From Haliscomenobacteraceae bacterium (GTDB taxonomy: Bacteria; Bacteroidota; Bacteroidia; Chitinophagales; Saprospiraceae), in contig CANMVX010000013.1 of NCBI GenBank assembly GCA_947501115.1, positions 1 through 64,000 of the forward strand: a stretch of DNA of 64,000 nt, read 5' to 3'. Made by a program: the position numbers and the translations under genes. This document shows, one piece after another, positions 52,869-61,170 of this stretch. Each line of letters starts with the position of its first letter. Position 1 is the first letter of the stretch. Below the pieces are notes generated by a model that was not told where the DNA came from, did no database searches, and worked only from the letters and a program-made list of their open reading frames with translations.

Positions 52869-54167
52869 ATGAAAATAAATGTAGTTTTTACCCTGATTTT
52901 CACTTTGGCTTTAACCCATTCTTTTGGGCAGGTAAAAAAATCAACAAAGGGTACTTTCGCTTTAACCAATGCTACCATAGAGACCGTAACTAAAGGAACT
53001 GTCTCAGGTACATTAATCATAAGTGAAGGTAAAATAACAGCGCTTGGTTCCAATGTAACCATTCCTTCTGGCGCAAATGTCATCGACTGTAAGGGAATGT
53101 TTATTTATCCGGGCATGATTGATGGCGGTACTCAACTAGGTATAGTTGAGGTTTCATCCATCTCTCTGACGGATGATTCTGATGAATTGGGTGAATTAAC
53201 CCCACACATGGAAGCGATTACGGCTTTTAACACCAGTGCCACAGCTGTTTCGGTTACGAGAGTAGATGGTATTACCACCACGTTGGTAGTTCCTCAGGGA
53301 GGTCTTTTTCCTGGCACAGCCTCTTTAGTTAATTTGGTTGGCTATACACCTGACCAAATTTATGCTGGTTTTAAAGGCGTTGTTTTAAATTTCCCTGGTG
53401 CAGGTCGTCGTGGGTTTTGGGACAGAAGAACAGACGAAGAGTTGAAAAAGGAGGAAGAAAAAGCCCTTAAACAACTAAATGATGTTTGGACAGAGGCTTT
53501 ATATTATGTACAAGTGACTGATGCTGCAGCAAAAGATCCTTCTATTAAAGTGGCATCTAATCCGGAAATGGCTCGTATTGCAGAGGTTATCAGAGGAAAA
53601 ATGACCCTACTTATAGAAACAAATAAATCATCTGATATTGAGGCTGCTATCAAGTGGGCGCAAGACAAAAAGGTGGCTAAAGTGGTTCTTACCGGCGTTG
53701 CTGAAGGTTGGAGAGTCGCTGATAAAATCGCAAAATCAGGTTTTCCTGTTATTACTGGTCCTATCATTGCATTGCCTACCAGAGAATCTGATAATTATGA
53801 CAAGGCGTATGCTAATCCTGGTATCATGTCGAAAGCTGGGGTTAAAGTAGCCATTCGTACCAATGATCAGGAAAATGTCAGAAATTTACCATTTCATGCT
53901 GGCTTTGCCGCCGCTTACGGAATGAGTAAAGTGGATGCATTGAAATCTGTTACCATCGTTCCCGCTGAAATTTTTGGCGTTGCCGATAAATTAGGTTCGC
54001 TGGAAGTTGGAAAACTAGCTAGTATCATGGTTACTACAGGTGATCCGCTAGAGCCAAAAACACAAATTAAATATCTTTTTATAGACGGTTGGATTGTTCC
54101 TTTGGATAGCAGACACATTCAGCTATATGAAGAATTTTTGAATCGTTCTCCAGGTCTTAAAAAATAA
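52869..54167 (+). CDS. Amidohydrolase-like protein with degenerate metal site
   Basis: 432 residues, signal peptide about 1-20 (HSFGQ). The fold is recognisable (GTLIISEGKITALGSNVTIPSG, KLGSLEVGKLASIMVTTGDP) but the metal motif reads MIDGGTQLG (83-91), with Gly and Gln in place of the two His. Later positions are also lost: VVLTGVAEGWR where His is expected, and AIRTNDQEN near the Asp site. Third of the tandem set. Retention of overall fold with loss of ligands suggests a structural or substrate-binding role. Confidence 0.87.
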   Translation: MKINVVFTLIFTLALTHSFGQVKKSTKGTFALTNATIETVTKGTVSGTLIISEGKITALGSNVTIPSGANVIDCKGMFIYPGMIDGGTQLGIVEVSSISLTDDSDELGELTPHMEAITAFNTSATAVSVTRVDGITTTLVVPQGGLFPGTASLVNLVGYTPDQIYAGFKGVVLNFPGAGRRGFWDRRTDEELKKEEEKALKQLNDVWTEALYYVQVTDAAAKDPSIKVASNPEMARIAEVIRGKMTLLIETNKSSDIEAAIKWAQDKKVAKVVLTGVAEGWRVADKIAKSGFPVITGPIIALPTRESDNYDKAYANPGIMSKAGVKVAIRTNDQENVRNLPFHAGFAAAYGMSKVDALKSVTIVPAEIFGVADKLGSLEVGKLASIMVTTGDPLEPKTQIKYLFIDGWIVPLDSRHIQLYEEFLNRSPGLKK

Positions 54168-54169
54168 TA

Positions 54170-54844
54170 ATGTCCTTCTTTAAGGAATATAATAATGACT
54201 TGTTTATTTTCGCCCGCGTTCCGTTTCTAAAAGAAATTGGAACGTGGGTGATTTTTGTTTTAAGCCTGTCTTCTTGTAATCTGTTTAAGCCCGTTATTAC
54301 CTCTCCCTCTACCTTAAAAGATGAGGTTTTTTTAAATGAGAAGGAAGTAGAAGAGGTTCCATCCGAAAAAGGAAATGATCGAGTAAATATTATTCCTTAT
54401 TGGAAAAAAAAAGTCGACGATTATCCTGCTAAAAATAAGGCGTCAGCTAATTTGACGCTAAGATATAACGTTATTGCGGAGGCAGAAAAATATGTTGGCG
54501 TTCCATACACCTGGGCAGGTAAATCGCCGGAAACTGGTTTTGATTGTTCTGGCTTCACTTCTTATGTATTGCGCAAGTTTAATTATATTATTTCGCCGTC
54601 CTCGAAAGATCAAGCGAAATTGGGGGTGCCCAAATCATTAGAGGATAGTAATCCGGGTGATTTAATCATCTTTAGGAATGACAAAAATGAGGTTTTTCAC
54701 GTATCATTTATTACGGACATTCAGCCTCAGGTCATTGAGGTTATCCATAGTGTAAACGGGGGTGTTAAAAAGGAAAATTTATTTAACAACACTTGGTGGA
54801 TGAATAAAAAAATGGAGGTACGGTCTATTTTGCCATTACCCTGA
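54170..54844 (+). CDS. NlpC/P60 (C40) cell-wall peptidase lipoprotein
   Basis: 224 residues. The lipobox is LSLSSC with Cys36, after a rather long n-region, so the true start may be later (no ATG, but a TTG at codon 11). The C-terminal NlpC/P60 domain (about 98-215) shows Cys126 in ETGFDCSGFTSYV, His177 in EVFHVSF and His193 in EVIHSV. It would cleave peptide stems of peptidoglycan from the periplasm. Only 2 bp after the amidohydrolase trio, so in the same operon. Confidence 0.9.
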   Translation: MSFFKEYNNDLFIFARVPFLKEIGTWVIFVLSLSSCNLFKPVITSPSTLKDEVFLNEKEVEEVPSEKGNDRVNIIPYWKKKVDDYPAKNKASANLTLRYNVIAEAEKYVGVPYTWAGKSPETGFDCSGFTSYVLRKFNYIISPSSKDQAKLGVPKSLEDSNPGDLIIFRNDKNEVFHVSFITDIQPQVIEVIHSVNGGVKKENLFNNTWWMNKKMEVRSILPLP

Positions 54845-54846
54845 TT

Positions 54847-55884
54847 TCAACTCAGTTCTCCCATCCTAAGTGCTTTATATCGGCCTTTTCCAAATTTTGT
54901 TCCATTGAAAATGATATGGGGCTTTTGAATTTCTCTTTCCATTTCAGGTAATTCATTAAACTCCTTGCATACCTGGGAACAGCAAGCCTGATATTTTGTG
55001 GCGCATGATTCACATTGAATAAAAAGAACATGACAGGCTGCATTAGCACAATTTTTATGAATATCGCAGGGTGTTCCGCATTGATGGCATTTTGAAATAA
55101 CATCATCAGAAATCCGTTCACCCAATCGTTCATCGAAAACAAAATTTTTGCCTATAAATTTATTGGGCAAATTTTGTTCTTCACATTGCCTGGTATATTC
55201 TATAATACCGCCATCAATCATATAAACATGTTCAAATCCCTTATGGAGATAATAGGCACTCGCTTTTTCACAGCGAATTCCGCCGGTGCAATACATGACA
55301 ATATTTTCTTTTTTCTTATCTGCCAACAAATCCTCAACTAAGGGTAGGGCCTCCCTAAAGGTCTCGACATCAGGACAAATCGCATTTTCATAATGACCCA
55401 CTTCGCTTTCGTAGTGGTTACGCATATCGACCACAATGGTATCAGGTTTATCGAGTAAGGCATTAACTTCGGGGGCAGAAAGATGTTTTCCTCTTTTAGT
55501 TACATCAAAGGTGGAGTCATCTAATCCATCAGCTACAATCTTATTTCTTAATTTAATATTTAATTTAAAGAAAGATTTTCCATTATCATCTACTGCAATA
55601 TTCAAACGACAACCGCTTAGCCAGGGAATGCTATACAGGTAATTTTTAAAATCATCAAAAGTGTTGGTAAGGACTGAAATCTGACCATTAATCCCTTCTG
55701 AGGCTATATAAATGCGACCAAATACCCCTAAACCATCAAGTCCTGCATATAATTCATCTCTGAAAGCAGCGGGATCACTCAGTTGATGGTATCTATAAAA
55801 AGAGAGCGTAGTTCTTGGTTCAATACTTTCCTCCAGCTTCTTTTTTAATTCAGCCCTATTAACGCGGTTATACAGTCTTTTCAT
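54847..55884 (-). CDS. trhO: tRNA uridine(34) hydroxylase TrhO (YceA-type rhodanese)
   Basis: 345 residues. Oxygen-dependent hydroxylation of wobble uridine to 5-hydroxyuridine. N-terminal acylphosphatase-like domain (about 20-120; FGRIYIASEGINGQISV), rhodanese domain (about 140-235; VMYCTGGIRCEKASAYYL with catalytic Cys) and a C-terminal Cys-rich region with C..C pairs (KCHQCGTPC, CESCATKYQACC). Length matches the family. Convergent with the C40 peptidase gene, 2 bp apart. Confidence 0.94.
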   Translation of the reverse strand: MKRLYNRVNRAELKKKLEESIEPRTTLSFYRYHQLSDPAAFRDELYAGLDGLGVFGRIYIASEGINGQISVLTNTFDDFKNYLYSIPWLSGCRLNIAVDDNGKSFFKLNIKLRNKIVADGLDDSTFDVTKRGKHLSAPEVNALLDKPDTIVVDMRNHYESEVGHYENAICPDVETFREALPLVEDLLADKKKENIVMYCTGGIRCEKASAYYLHKGFEHVYMIDGGIIEYTRQCEEQNLPNKFIGKNFVFDERLGERISDDVISKCHQCGTPCDIHKNCANAACHVLFIQCESCATKYQACCSQVCKEFNELPEMEREIQKPHIIFNGTKFGKGRYKALRMGELS

Positions 55885-55911
55885 AACGTTTAAAGATAAA
55901 TGGGCTGCAAT

Positions 55912-57669
55912 TTACCTATTTTGATTAATCCAAAGAATGCCTTTTGTCATCTTTTCTTTATTTGCGAGGGTGTAGATATACATTCCATTTGGCAAAGAAG
56001 GCAAATTTATCGATGAAATAGATTGATCAACTTGATGATTCATAATTTCACGTCCATACATATCAAATAGATTCAGAGTAAAAATTTCCTTTCCAAATGC
56101 AGTAGAAATATAAAGTTGTTGATGACCGGCCAGGGGATAAATTTGAATCGTAGGGTCAATAGATTCATTAATGGAGGTAACGGAAAGTGCTTTTTTTACA
56201 GCGGCAAGGGCATCAATTCTGCCATAACCATACACAGGATTTGGATAACTACCTCCACTTATATTGGAACAAACCTGGGAACTATAAAGTGGAAGTGAGG
56301 TTTCCCGAATGATTTGCTCTACCTTGTCAACTTGACCAATTAAGGATGGGTTAGCTGAAAAAAGTAGAGCTGCCAGTCCAGCAACATGTGGCCCTGCCAT
56401 ACTTGTACCACTTAAAAAACCATATATTTTTCCTGGTAAAGCCGATTTTATACTTACACCCGGAGCGGATACATCGGGTTTAATTACTTTTTTGCCTAGA
56501 ATGAGTGCAGGGCCCCGCGAAGAAAAAGTAGCAATGCTATCATTGGAACGGGTAGCACCAACGGAAAATGCACCGCTCACGGTAACAGGTATTTCATTCA
56601 TGGTTTCGCAGCTACCTCCATCATTTCCAGCAGAAACAACTACCATAATACCTGCTTTTCGCAATAAAGTAATGGCTTTTTCGAAAAGTTCAATATGATT
56701 ATTTAAACATCCCTCCATGGTCGGACATGACCAAGAGTTATTGATCACATGAGGTGCTAATAAAGGATTAGGATTTTTTCCAGATATATCTCTGGGGGCT
56801 AAAAACCAATCAAAACAAGCGAGATAGGAAAACGGATTACCGTATCCGCGATCCATATTGCGTGCTCCTATCCAGCTTGCCCCTGGAGCAACCCCTATGG
56901 AAGTACCGGAAACGTCCTTTCCCACCATCGTTCCCATGGTATGGGTTCCGTGAACATCGTCATCGCAAGGTATTTTGATAGAATAACCACAGGGATTCAA
57001 GGTGTCTTTATTTAAGGGAGATGCCTTGTCAATGGCATCAAACCAATGATAATCGTGTTTAACGGTTTCTTTAGAACTCCCCCGATAGGCGCTTACAAGA
57101 TCAGGATGTGCCCAGTCATAACCTGTGTCTTGACCAGCGATGACGATACCCTTTCCAGTTATTCCCATGGCCCAAACGGCGGGAGCCTTCATTTTATCAA
57201 TACCCCATTCTGATGCGCTTCTTAAAGATTGATTTTCCGTAGAACGCTGGTATGGAGTTACAAAAATTTCTGGATTATCATATATAAAGGCAACCTCCTT
57301 TCTGTTTATAACTTCATAGACTTGTGATTTATCCAGTGAAACTAATAAAGCATTTACCAGCATATTTGATTTAAAGGAAATGCCTTTGTCGGTTAACCAT
57401 TTTTGAACGGCATATTGGGAAATGCGGGTGTTTTCCTGAAGTGTTTTAAAAATAAAAGAGCCCTTTTGGCTTTTATCCCAAGAAGACCTATAAGAAGAAA
57501 GGTCCATTTTTTGGTCGTGAAACTGAATAATTACCTCTGTTTTTTCTTTTTTCAACCATTCGTTTTTCAATCCATCACTCAATTTGTGTAAATTATTTGA
57601 AGGTTGAGAAAAAAGAAAAGAGCAATAAAAGGGGAATACTAAAAGTAAAATAACCTTGTAATGTAACAT
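55912..57669 (-). CDS. Secreted subtilisin-like (S8) protease with type IX sorting domain
   Basis: 585 residues: signal peptide (1-21), I9-like propeptide (about 30-140), S8 catalytic domain (about 155-490) and a C-terminal domain of about 80 residues. Catalytic triad D181 (GQDTGYDWAHPD), H243 (DVHGTHTMGT), S423 (SGTSMAGPHVAG), with oxyanion N311. The C-terminus IQIYPLAGHQQLY ... LFDMYGREI ... LPNGMYIYTLANKEK fits a T9SS type A sorting domain. It should cross the outer membrane via the Gld machinery encoded at 16-21 kb. Monocistronic. Confidence 0.94.
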   Translation of the reverse strand: MLHYKVILLLVFPFYCSFLFSQPSNNLHKLSDGLKNEWLKKEKTEVIIQFHDQKMDLSSYRSSWDKSQKGSFIFKTLQENTRISQYAVQKWLTDKGISFKSNMLVNALLVSLDKSQVYEVINRKEVAFIYDNPEIFVTPYQRSTENQSLRSASEWGIDKMKAPAVWAMGITGKGIVIAGQDTGYDWAHPDLVSAYRGSSKETVKHDYHWFDAIDKASPLNKDTLNPCGYSIKIPCDDDVHGTHTMGTMVGKDVSGTSIGVAPGASWIGARNMDRGYGNPFSYLACFDWFLAPRDISGKNPNPLLAPHVINNSWSCPTMEGCLNNHIELFEKAITLLRKAGIMVVVSAGNDGGSCETMNEIPVTVSGAFSVGATRSNDSIATFSSRGPALILGKKVIKPDVSAPGVSIKSALPGKIYGFLSGTSMAGPHVAGLAALLFSANPSLIGQVDKVEQIIRETSLPLYSSQVCSNISGGSYPNPVYGYGRIDALAAVKKALSVTSINESIDPTIQIYPLAGHQQLYISTAFGKEIFTLNLFDMYGREIMNHQVDQSISSINLPSLPNGMYIYTLANKEKMTKGILWINQNR

Positions 57670-57735
57670 AAAATGAATTTTGAGGCAATTTGCATTGTTT
57701 TCTTTTATTTTTTATCATTATTTAACATAAATAAA

Positions 57736-57766
57736 TTGCAGTTCCGAATAAAATAATACATATTTG
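57736..57766 (+). promoter_or_regulatory. Likely promoter of the 57834 gene
   Basis: TTG at 57736-57738, 20-bp spacer and CATATTTG at 57759-57766 (one mismatch to TAnnTTTG). The leader would be about 60 nt. Confidence 0.45.
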
Positions 57767-57833
57767 TATTAAGAGCTTTAAAAAAATCTATTAAAGACTG
57801 ATTTTCAGTCACAGAGAGGCAAACACACACATT

Positions 57834-58295
57834 ATGAACCCATCCATTACGGTTTACAATGCTTTCACAGGTATGTCCATATCTGAGAGGCAACAACTCC
57901 TTCTGTTTATGAAGGCACAAGTCGGTGAAAACGGCGAAACCCCCTATGATTTAGCATTAGATTATGCACTAAAATTGATTCCTTCTTTCGGCGGATTTGT
58001 ATTAGTTGCCTATCAGGACATTTTTCCCATTGGATGTCTGATAGTCAATAAAACAGGTATGGAAGGTTTTGGTCCGGGTCATATCATTTCTATTGCCTAT
58101 CAGCACCCACAGTTTATGTCCTATCCTGAAATTATGGATCTGCTAATTTCCAGAGCAATGGAATTTACGGGTGGGGACATCAGCTATTATCTCAGACCCA
58201 ACGGCATGCAAGCGGAATTTATTCCTCAATTCAAAGAAGCAATAAATCAGGTGCATTTTAAAAAATTGAAGACAATGGTAGCTGCTATAGCTTAA
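57834..58295 (+). CDS. Conserved-looking cytosolic protein, GNAT-sized, unknown
   Basis: 153 residues, no signal or membrane helix. The pattern GGFVLVAYQDIFPIGCLIVNKTGMEGFGPGHIISIAYQHP has alternating strands as in the beta sheet of GNAT acetyltransferases, and EIMDLLISRAMEFTGGDISYYLRPNG could be the following helix and strand. The acetyl-CoA loop (Q/R-x-x-G-x-G/A) is not evident, so this is only a fold guess. It stands alone between a divergent protease gene and the ABC exporter gene. Confidence 0.6.
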   Translation: MNPSITVYNAFTGMSISERQQLLLFMKAQVGENGETPYDLALDYALKLIPSFGGFVLVAYQDIFPIGCLIVNKTGMEGFGPGHIISIAYQHPQFMSYPEIMDLLISRAMEFTGGDISYYLRPNGMQAEFIPQFKEAINQVHFKKLKTMVAAIA

Positions 58296-58372
58296 AAAAG
58301 GCGCTGGTTTTGGTCATCCTTCATTTTATCCCTTTAATTTAAAAAAAATATACGACATTTGCAGGAAAAAAA

Positions 58373-60151
58373 TTGACTAAAAAGCCTTCTTCAAACCAGT
58401 TAGATGCACAACTGTTAAAACGTGTTTTAGCGGAGGCAGCGCCTTATAAATCATTGTTGTTAAGTACTACTTTAATGGCTGTTTTGCTGGCACCCCTGGC
58501 AACAATACGTCCCTGGCTTGTGCAGAAAATGGTTGATGAGCATATTGTATATTCCGATGTTGAGGGTTTACTTAAACTGTCCATAATCTTTGTTATTGTC
58601 TTGTTTTTACATGCTTTTTTGACTTATCTGTTTACCTATTTGAGTGGGGTTCTCGGACAAGCGGTGGTAAGAGATTTACGAATAAAGATTTTTAATCATA
58701 TAAATAGATTCAATCTTTCTTATTTTGATAAAACGCCTATTGGAACTTCAACCACCCGTACCATCAATGATGTTGAAACCATAAATACCGTTTTTTCCCA
58801 AGGGGTCATTACCATTATTGCAGATATCTTAACGCTGATTGTTGTTTTAGCTATAATGTTTATAACTAGTTGGGAATTAACCTTAATAGCCCTTACAACT
58901 TCTCCATTTTTAGTCATTGCCAGTTACATATTTAAAGAGAAAGTAAAAACGTCCTTTCAATCAGTCAGAACGGAAATTTCAAGAATGAATGCTTTTTTAC
59001 AAGAGCAAATTTCAGGCATGCGCTTAATACAAATTTTTCATATTGAAAAATCGTCAATGCGTCGGTTTAAAACGATAAACAGGGAATATACTAAGGCAAA
59101 TTTGGATTCGGTTTTGTATTATGCTGTTTTTTATCCGGTCGTAGAAATTATTTCCGCTGCCTCTTTAGGATTAATGGTATGGTGGGGAGCAAAAGGTGTC
59201 ATTGGGGAAAGTGTGTCAATGGGTGCATTAATCGCATTTCCCATTTATTTAAATATGTTATTTAACCCCATAAGGATCTTAGCTGACAAGTTTAATACCC
59301 TACAAATGGGGTTAGTGGCCTCTGACAGGGTCTTTGCTTTGCTGGACAATCATGCAGAACAAGAGGTAACGGGGCATCTGAAACCTGAAAAACTAAGAGG
59401 AGAGGTTGTTTTCAATAAGGTTAATTTTGCCTATCAGGGAGAAGATTGGGTATTAAAAAATGTTGATTTTGAAATTAAGCCCGGAGAAACATTGGCTATT
59501 GTAGGGGCAACAGGTTCGGGAAAAACGAGTATTATCAGTCTAATAAATAGGTTTTATACGCATCAGTCCGGCCTCATTTCTATAGATGGAACAGATATAA
59601 AGGATTTTGATTTACAGGCGCTTCGTCATAAAATGGCATTGGTCCTTCAGGATGTTTTTCTGTTTTCAGGTTCTGTTTTTGAAAATATTACGCTGCGGGA
59701 TGATTCGATAAGTAGAGAAAAAGTCCTCTCAGCAGCTAAAATGATAGGTGCGCATGAATTTATTGAAAAACTTCCAGGTGGTTATGATTATCAGGTGATG
59801 GAGAGAGGGGCAACCCTTTCTATGGGACAAAGACAGCTCATTTCATTTGTTAGGGCGCTTGTTTTTGAACCTGATATTTTAATTTTAGATGAGGCTACCT
59901 CTTCTATTGATCCTGCCTCAGAATCGGTCATTCAGAAAGCCATTGAAACATTAATTGCTCAAAGAACCTCTATCATAATAGCACATAGATTATCAACTAT
60001 CATGCATGCTCATAAAATCTTGGTTATGCAAAGAGGGGAGGTAATGGAATCGGGTTCACCAGAAGATTTACTTAAAAACGAGGAGGGACTTTTTAGAAAG
60101 TTACACGATATGCAATTTATTCAGATTGAGTCCATGGTAGCATCCGCTTAA
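58373..60151 (+). CDS. ABC exporter, permease-ATPase fusion (MsbA-like)
   Basis: 592 residues in a half-transporter layout: six membrane helices (about 20-320) and an ATPase domain (about 345-590). Walker A GATGSGKTS, signature LSMGQRQL (M for the usual G), Walker B ILILDEATSSIDP, H-loop IAHRLSTI. The start is a TTG at 58373 (MTKKPSSNQ); the next ATG would delete part of the first helix. GACATTTG 12 bp before is a poor -7 element. Possible substrates are lipids or peptides; not resolvable. Confidence 0.92.
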   Translation: MTKKPSSNQLDAQLLKRVLAEAAPYKSLLLSTTLMAVLLAPLATIRPWLVQKMVDEHIVYSDVEGLLKLSIIFVIVLFLHAFLTYLFTYLSGVLGQAVVRDLRIKIFNHINRFNLSYFDKTPIGTSTTRTINDVETINTVFSQGVITIIADILTLIVVLAIMFITSWELTLIALTTSPFLVIASYIFKEKVKTSFQSVRTEISRMNAFLQEQISGMRLIQIFHIEKSSMRRFKTINREYTKANLDSVLYYAVFYPVVEIISAASLGLMVWWGAKGVIGESVSMGALIAFPIYLNMLFNPIRILADKFNTLQMGLVASDRVFALLDNHAEQEVTGHLKPEKLRGEVVFNKVNFAYQGEDWVLKNVDFEIKPGETLAIVGATGSGKTSIISLINRFYTHQSGLISIDGTDIKDFDLQALRHKMALVLQDVFLFSGSVFENITLRDDSISREKVLSAAKMIGAHEFIEKLPGGYDYQVMERGATLSMGQRQLISFVRALVFEPDILILDEATSSIDPASESVIQKAIETLIAQRTSIIIAHRLSTIMHAHKILVMQRGEVMESGSPEDLLKNEEGLFRKLHDMQFIQIESMVASA

Positions 60152-60253
60152 TTTCGTAAAATGATTCATATATCGATAAAATGAGTATGTTTATATTTTT
60201 TTAATTATTCATTGCCATTTCTTTTTTAAATTACCATTCAAAATAAGATTTTC

Positions 60254-61165
60254 ATGACACAGATAATATTAGACCTTCAGGAGGTAGTTAAAGATTATGA
60301 TAAAAAACGGGCTGTTGATAAAGTGAGTTTTCAACTGCCTAAAGGAGCTATCTTTGGATTGTTAGGTCCCAATGGTGCAGGTAAAACGTCCCTCATTAGA
60401 ATCATTACTTCTATTACCAGAGCTGATGCAGGAGTTGTTCTTTTTAATGGCGAGCCTCTTCAGGAAAAACACAGTGAAAGAATGGGTTACATGCCTGAGG
60501 AGCGAGGTTTGTACAAAAAAATGAAAATTGGTGATCATCTGCTCTATCTCGCCCAGCTCAAGGGGCTTTCCTTTAAGGAAGCAAAAACGGAGCTTACCTA
60601 TTGGATGGAGAAATTTGAAATTATGGATTGGTGGCCCAAAAAAATTGAGGAATTGTCCAAGGGCATGCAGCAAAAAATTCAATTTATTGTAACCATTCTT
60701 CATAAACCAGACTTAATTATTCTGGACGAGCCTTTTTCTGGTCTCGATCCTATTAACGCAAATCTTATCAAAGATGAAATTTTAAATCTTAATAAAAATG
60801 GGGCTACCCTCATTTTTTCTACTCATCGAATGGAACAGGTGGAGGAGATTTGCGAAGAAATTGTCCTTATAAATAATGGAGCAAACGTCCTTCAAGGTAA
60901 GGTAAAGGATATTAAAAATAGTTATAAGGAAAATCTCTTTAATGTTGACTTTAGTACGCCAACGCAGGTTGTTTTACCTGAAGAGTATGCTTTAAAACAA
61001 ATAAATGATTTTAAGATTCAAGTTAAATTGGATGAAAACCAATCAAGCAATGCCCTTCTGCAACATTTATTGAATCAAAATTTAAATATTTCGGGATTCA
61101 ATGAAATATTACCTTCTCTGAACGAAATATTTATTCGTCGGGTGGGGCAATCAAATAGTTTCTAA
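60254..61165 (+). CDS. ABC transporter ATP-binding protein (NatA-like) without permease partner
   Basis: 303 residues. ATPase domain (about 1-225): Walker A GPNGAGKTS, signature ELSKGMQQK, Walker B LIILDEPFSGLDP, and H-loop IFSTHRMEQVEE. A C-terminal DUF4162-like extension (about 230-300) is typical of NatA-type ATPases. Such genes are normally followed by a NatB-like membrane protein, but the next gene, 5 bp away, encodes a lyase. The permease must be elsewhere or has been lost. Confidence 0.9.
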   Translation: MTQIILDLQEVVKDYDKKRAVDKVSFQLPKGAIFGLLGPNGAGKTSLIRIITSITRADAGVVLFNGEPLQEKHSERMGYMPEERGLYKKMKIGDHLLYLAQLKGLSFKEAKTELTYWMEKFEIMDWWPKKIEELSKGMQQKIQFIVTILHKPDLIILDEPFSGLDPINANLIKDEILNLNKNGATLIFSTHRMEQVEEICEEIVLINNGANVLQGKVKDIKNSYKENLFNVDFSTPTQVVLPEEYALKQINDFKIQVKLDENQSSNALLQHLLNQNLNISGFNEILPSLNEIFIRRVGQSNSF

Positions 61166-61170
61166 TAAAG

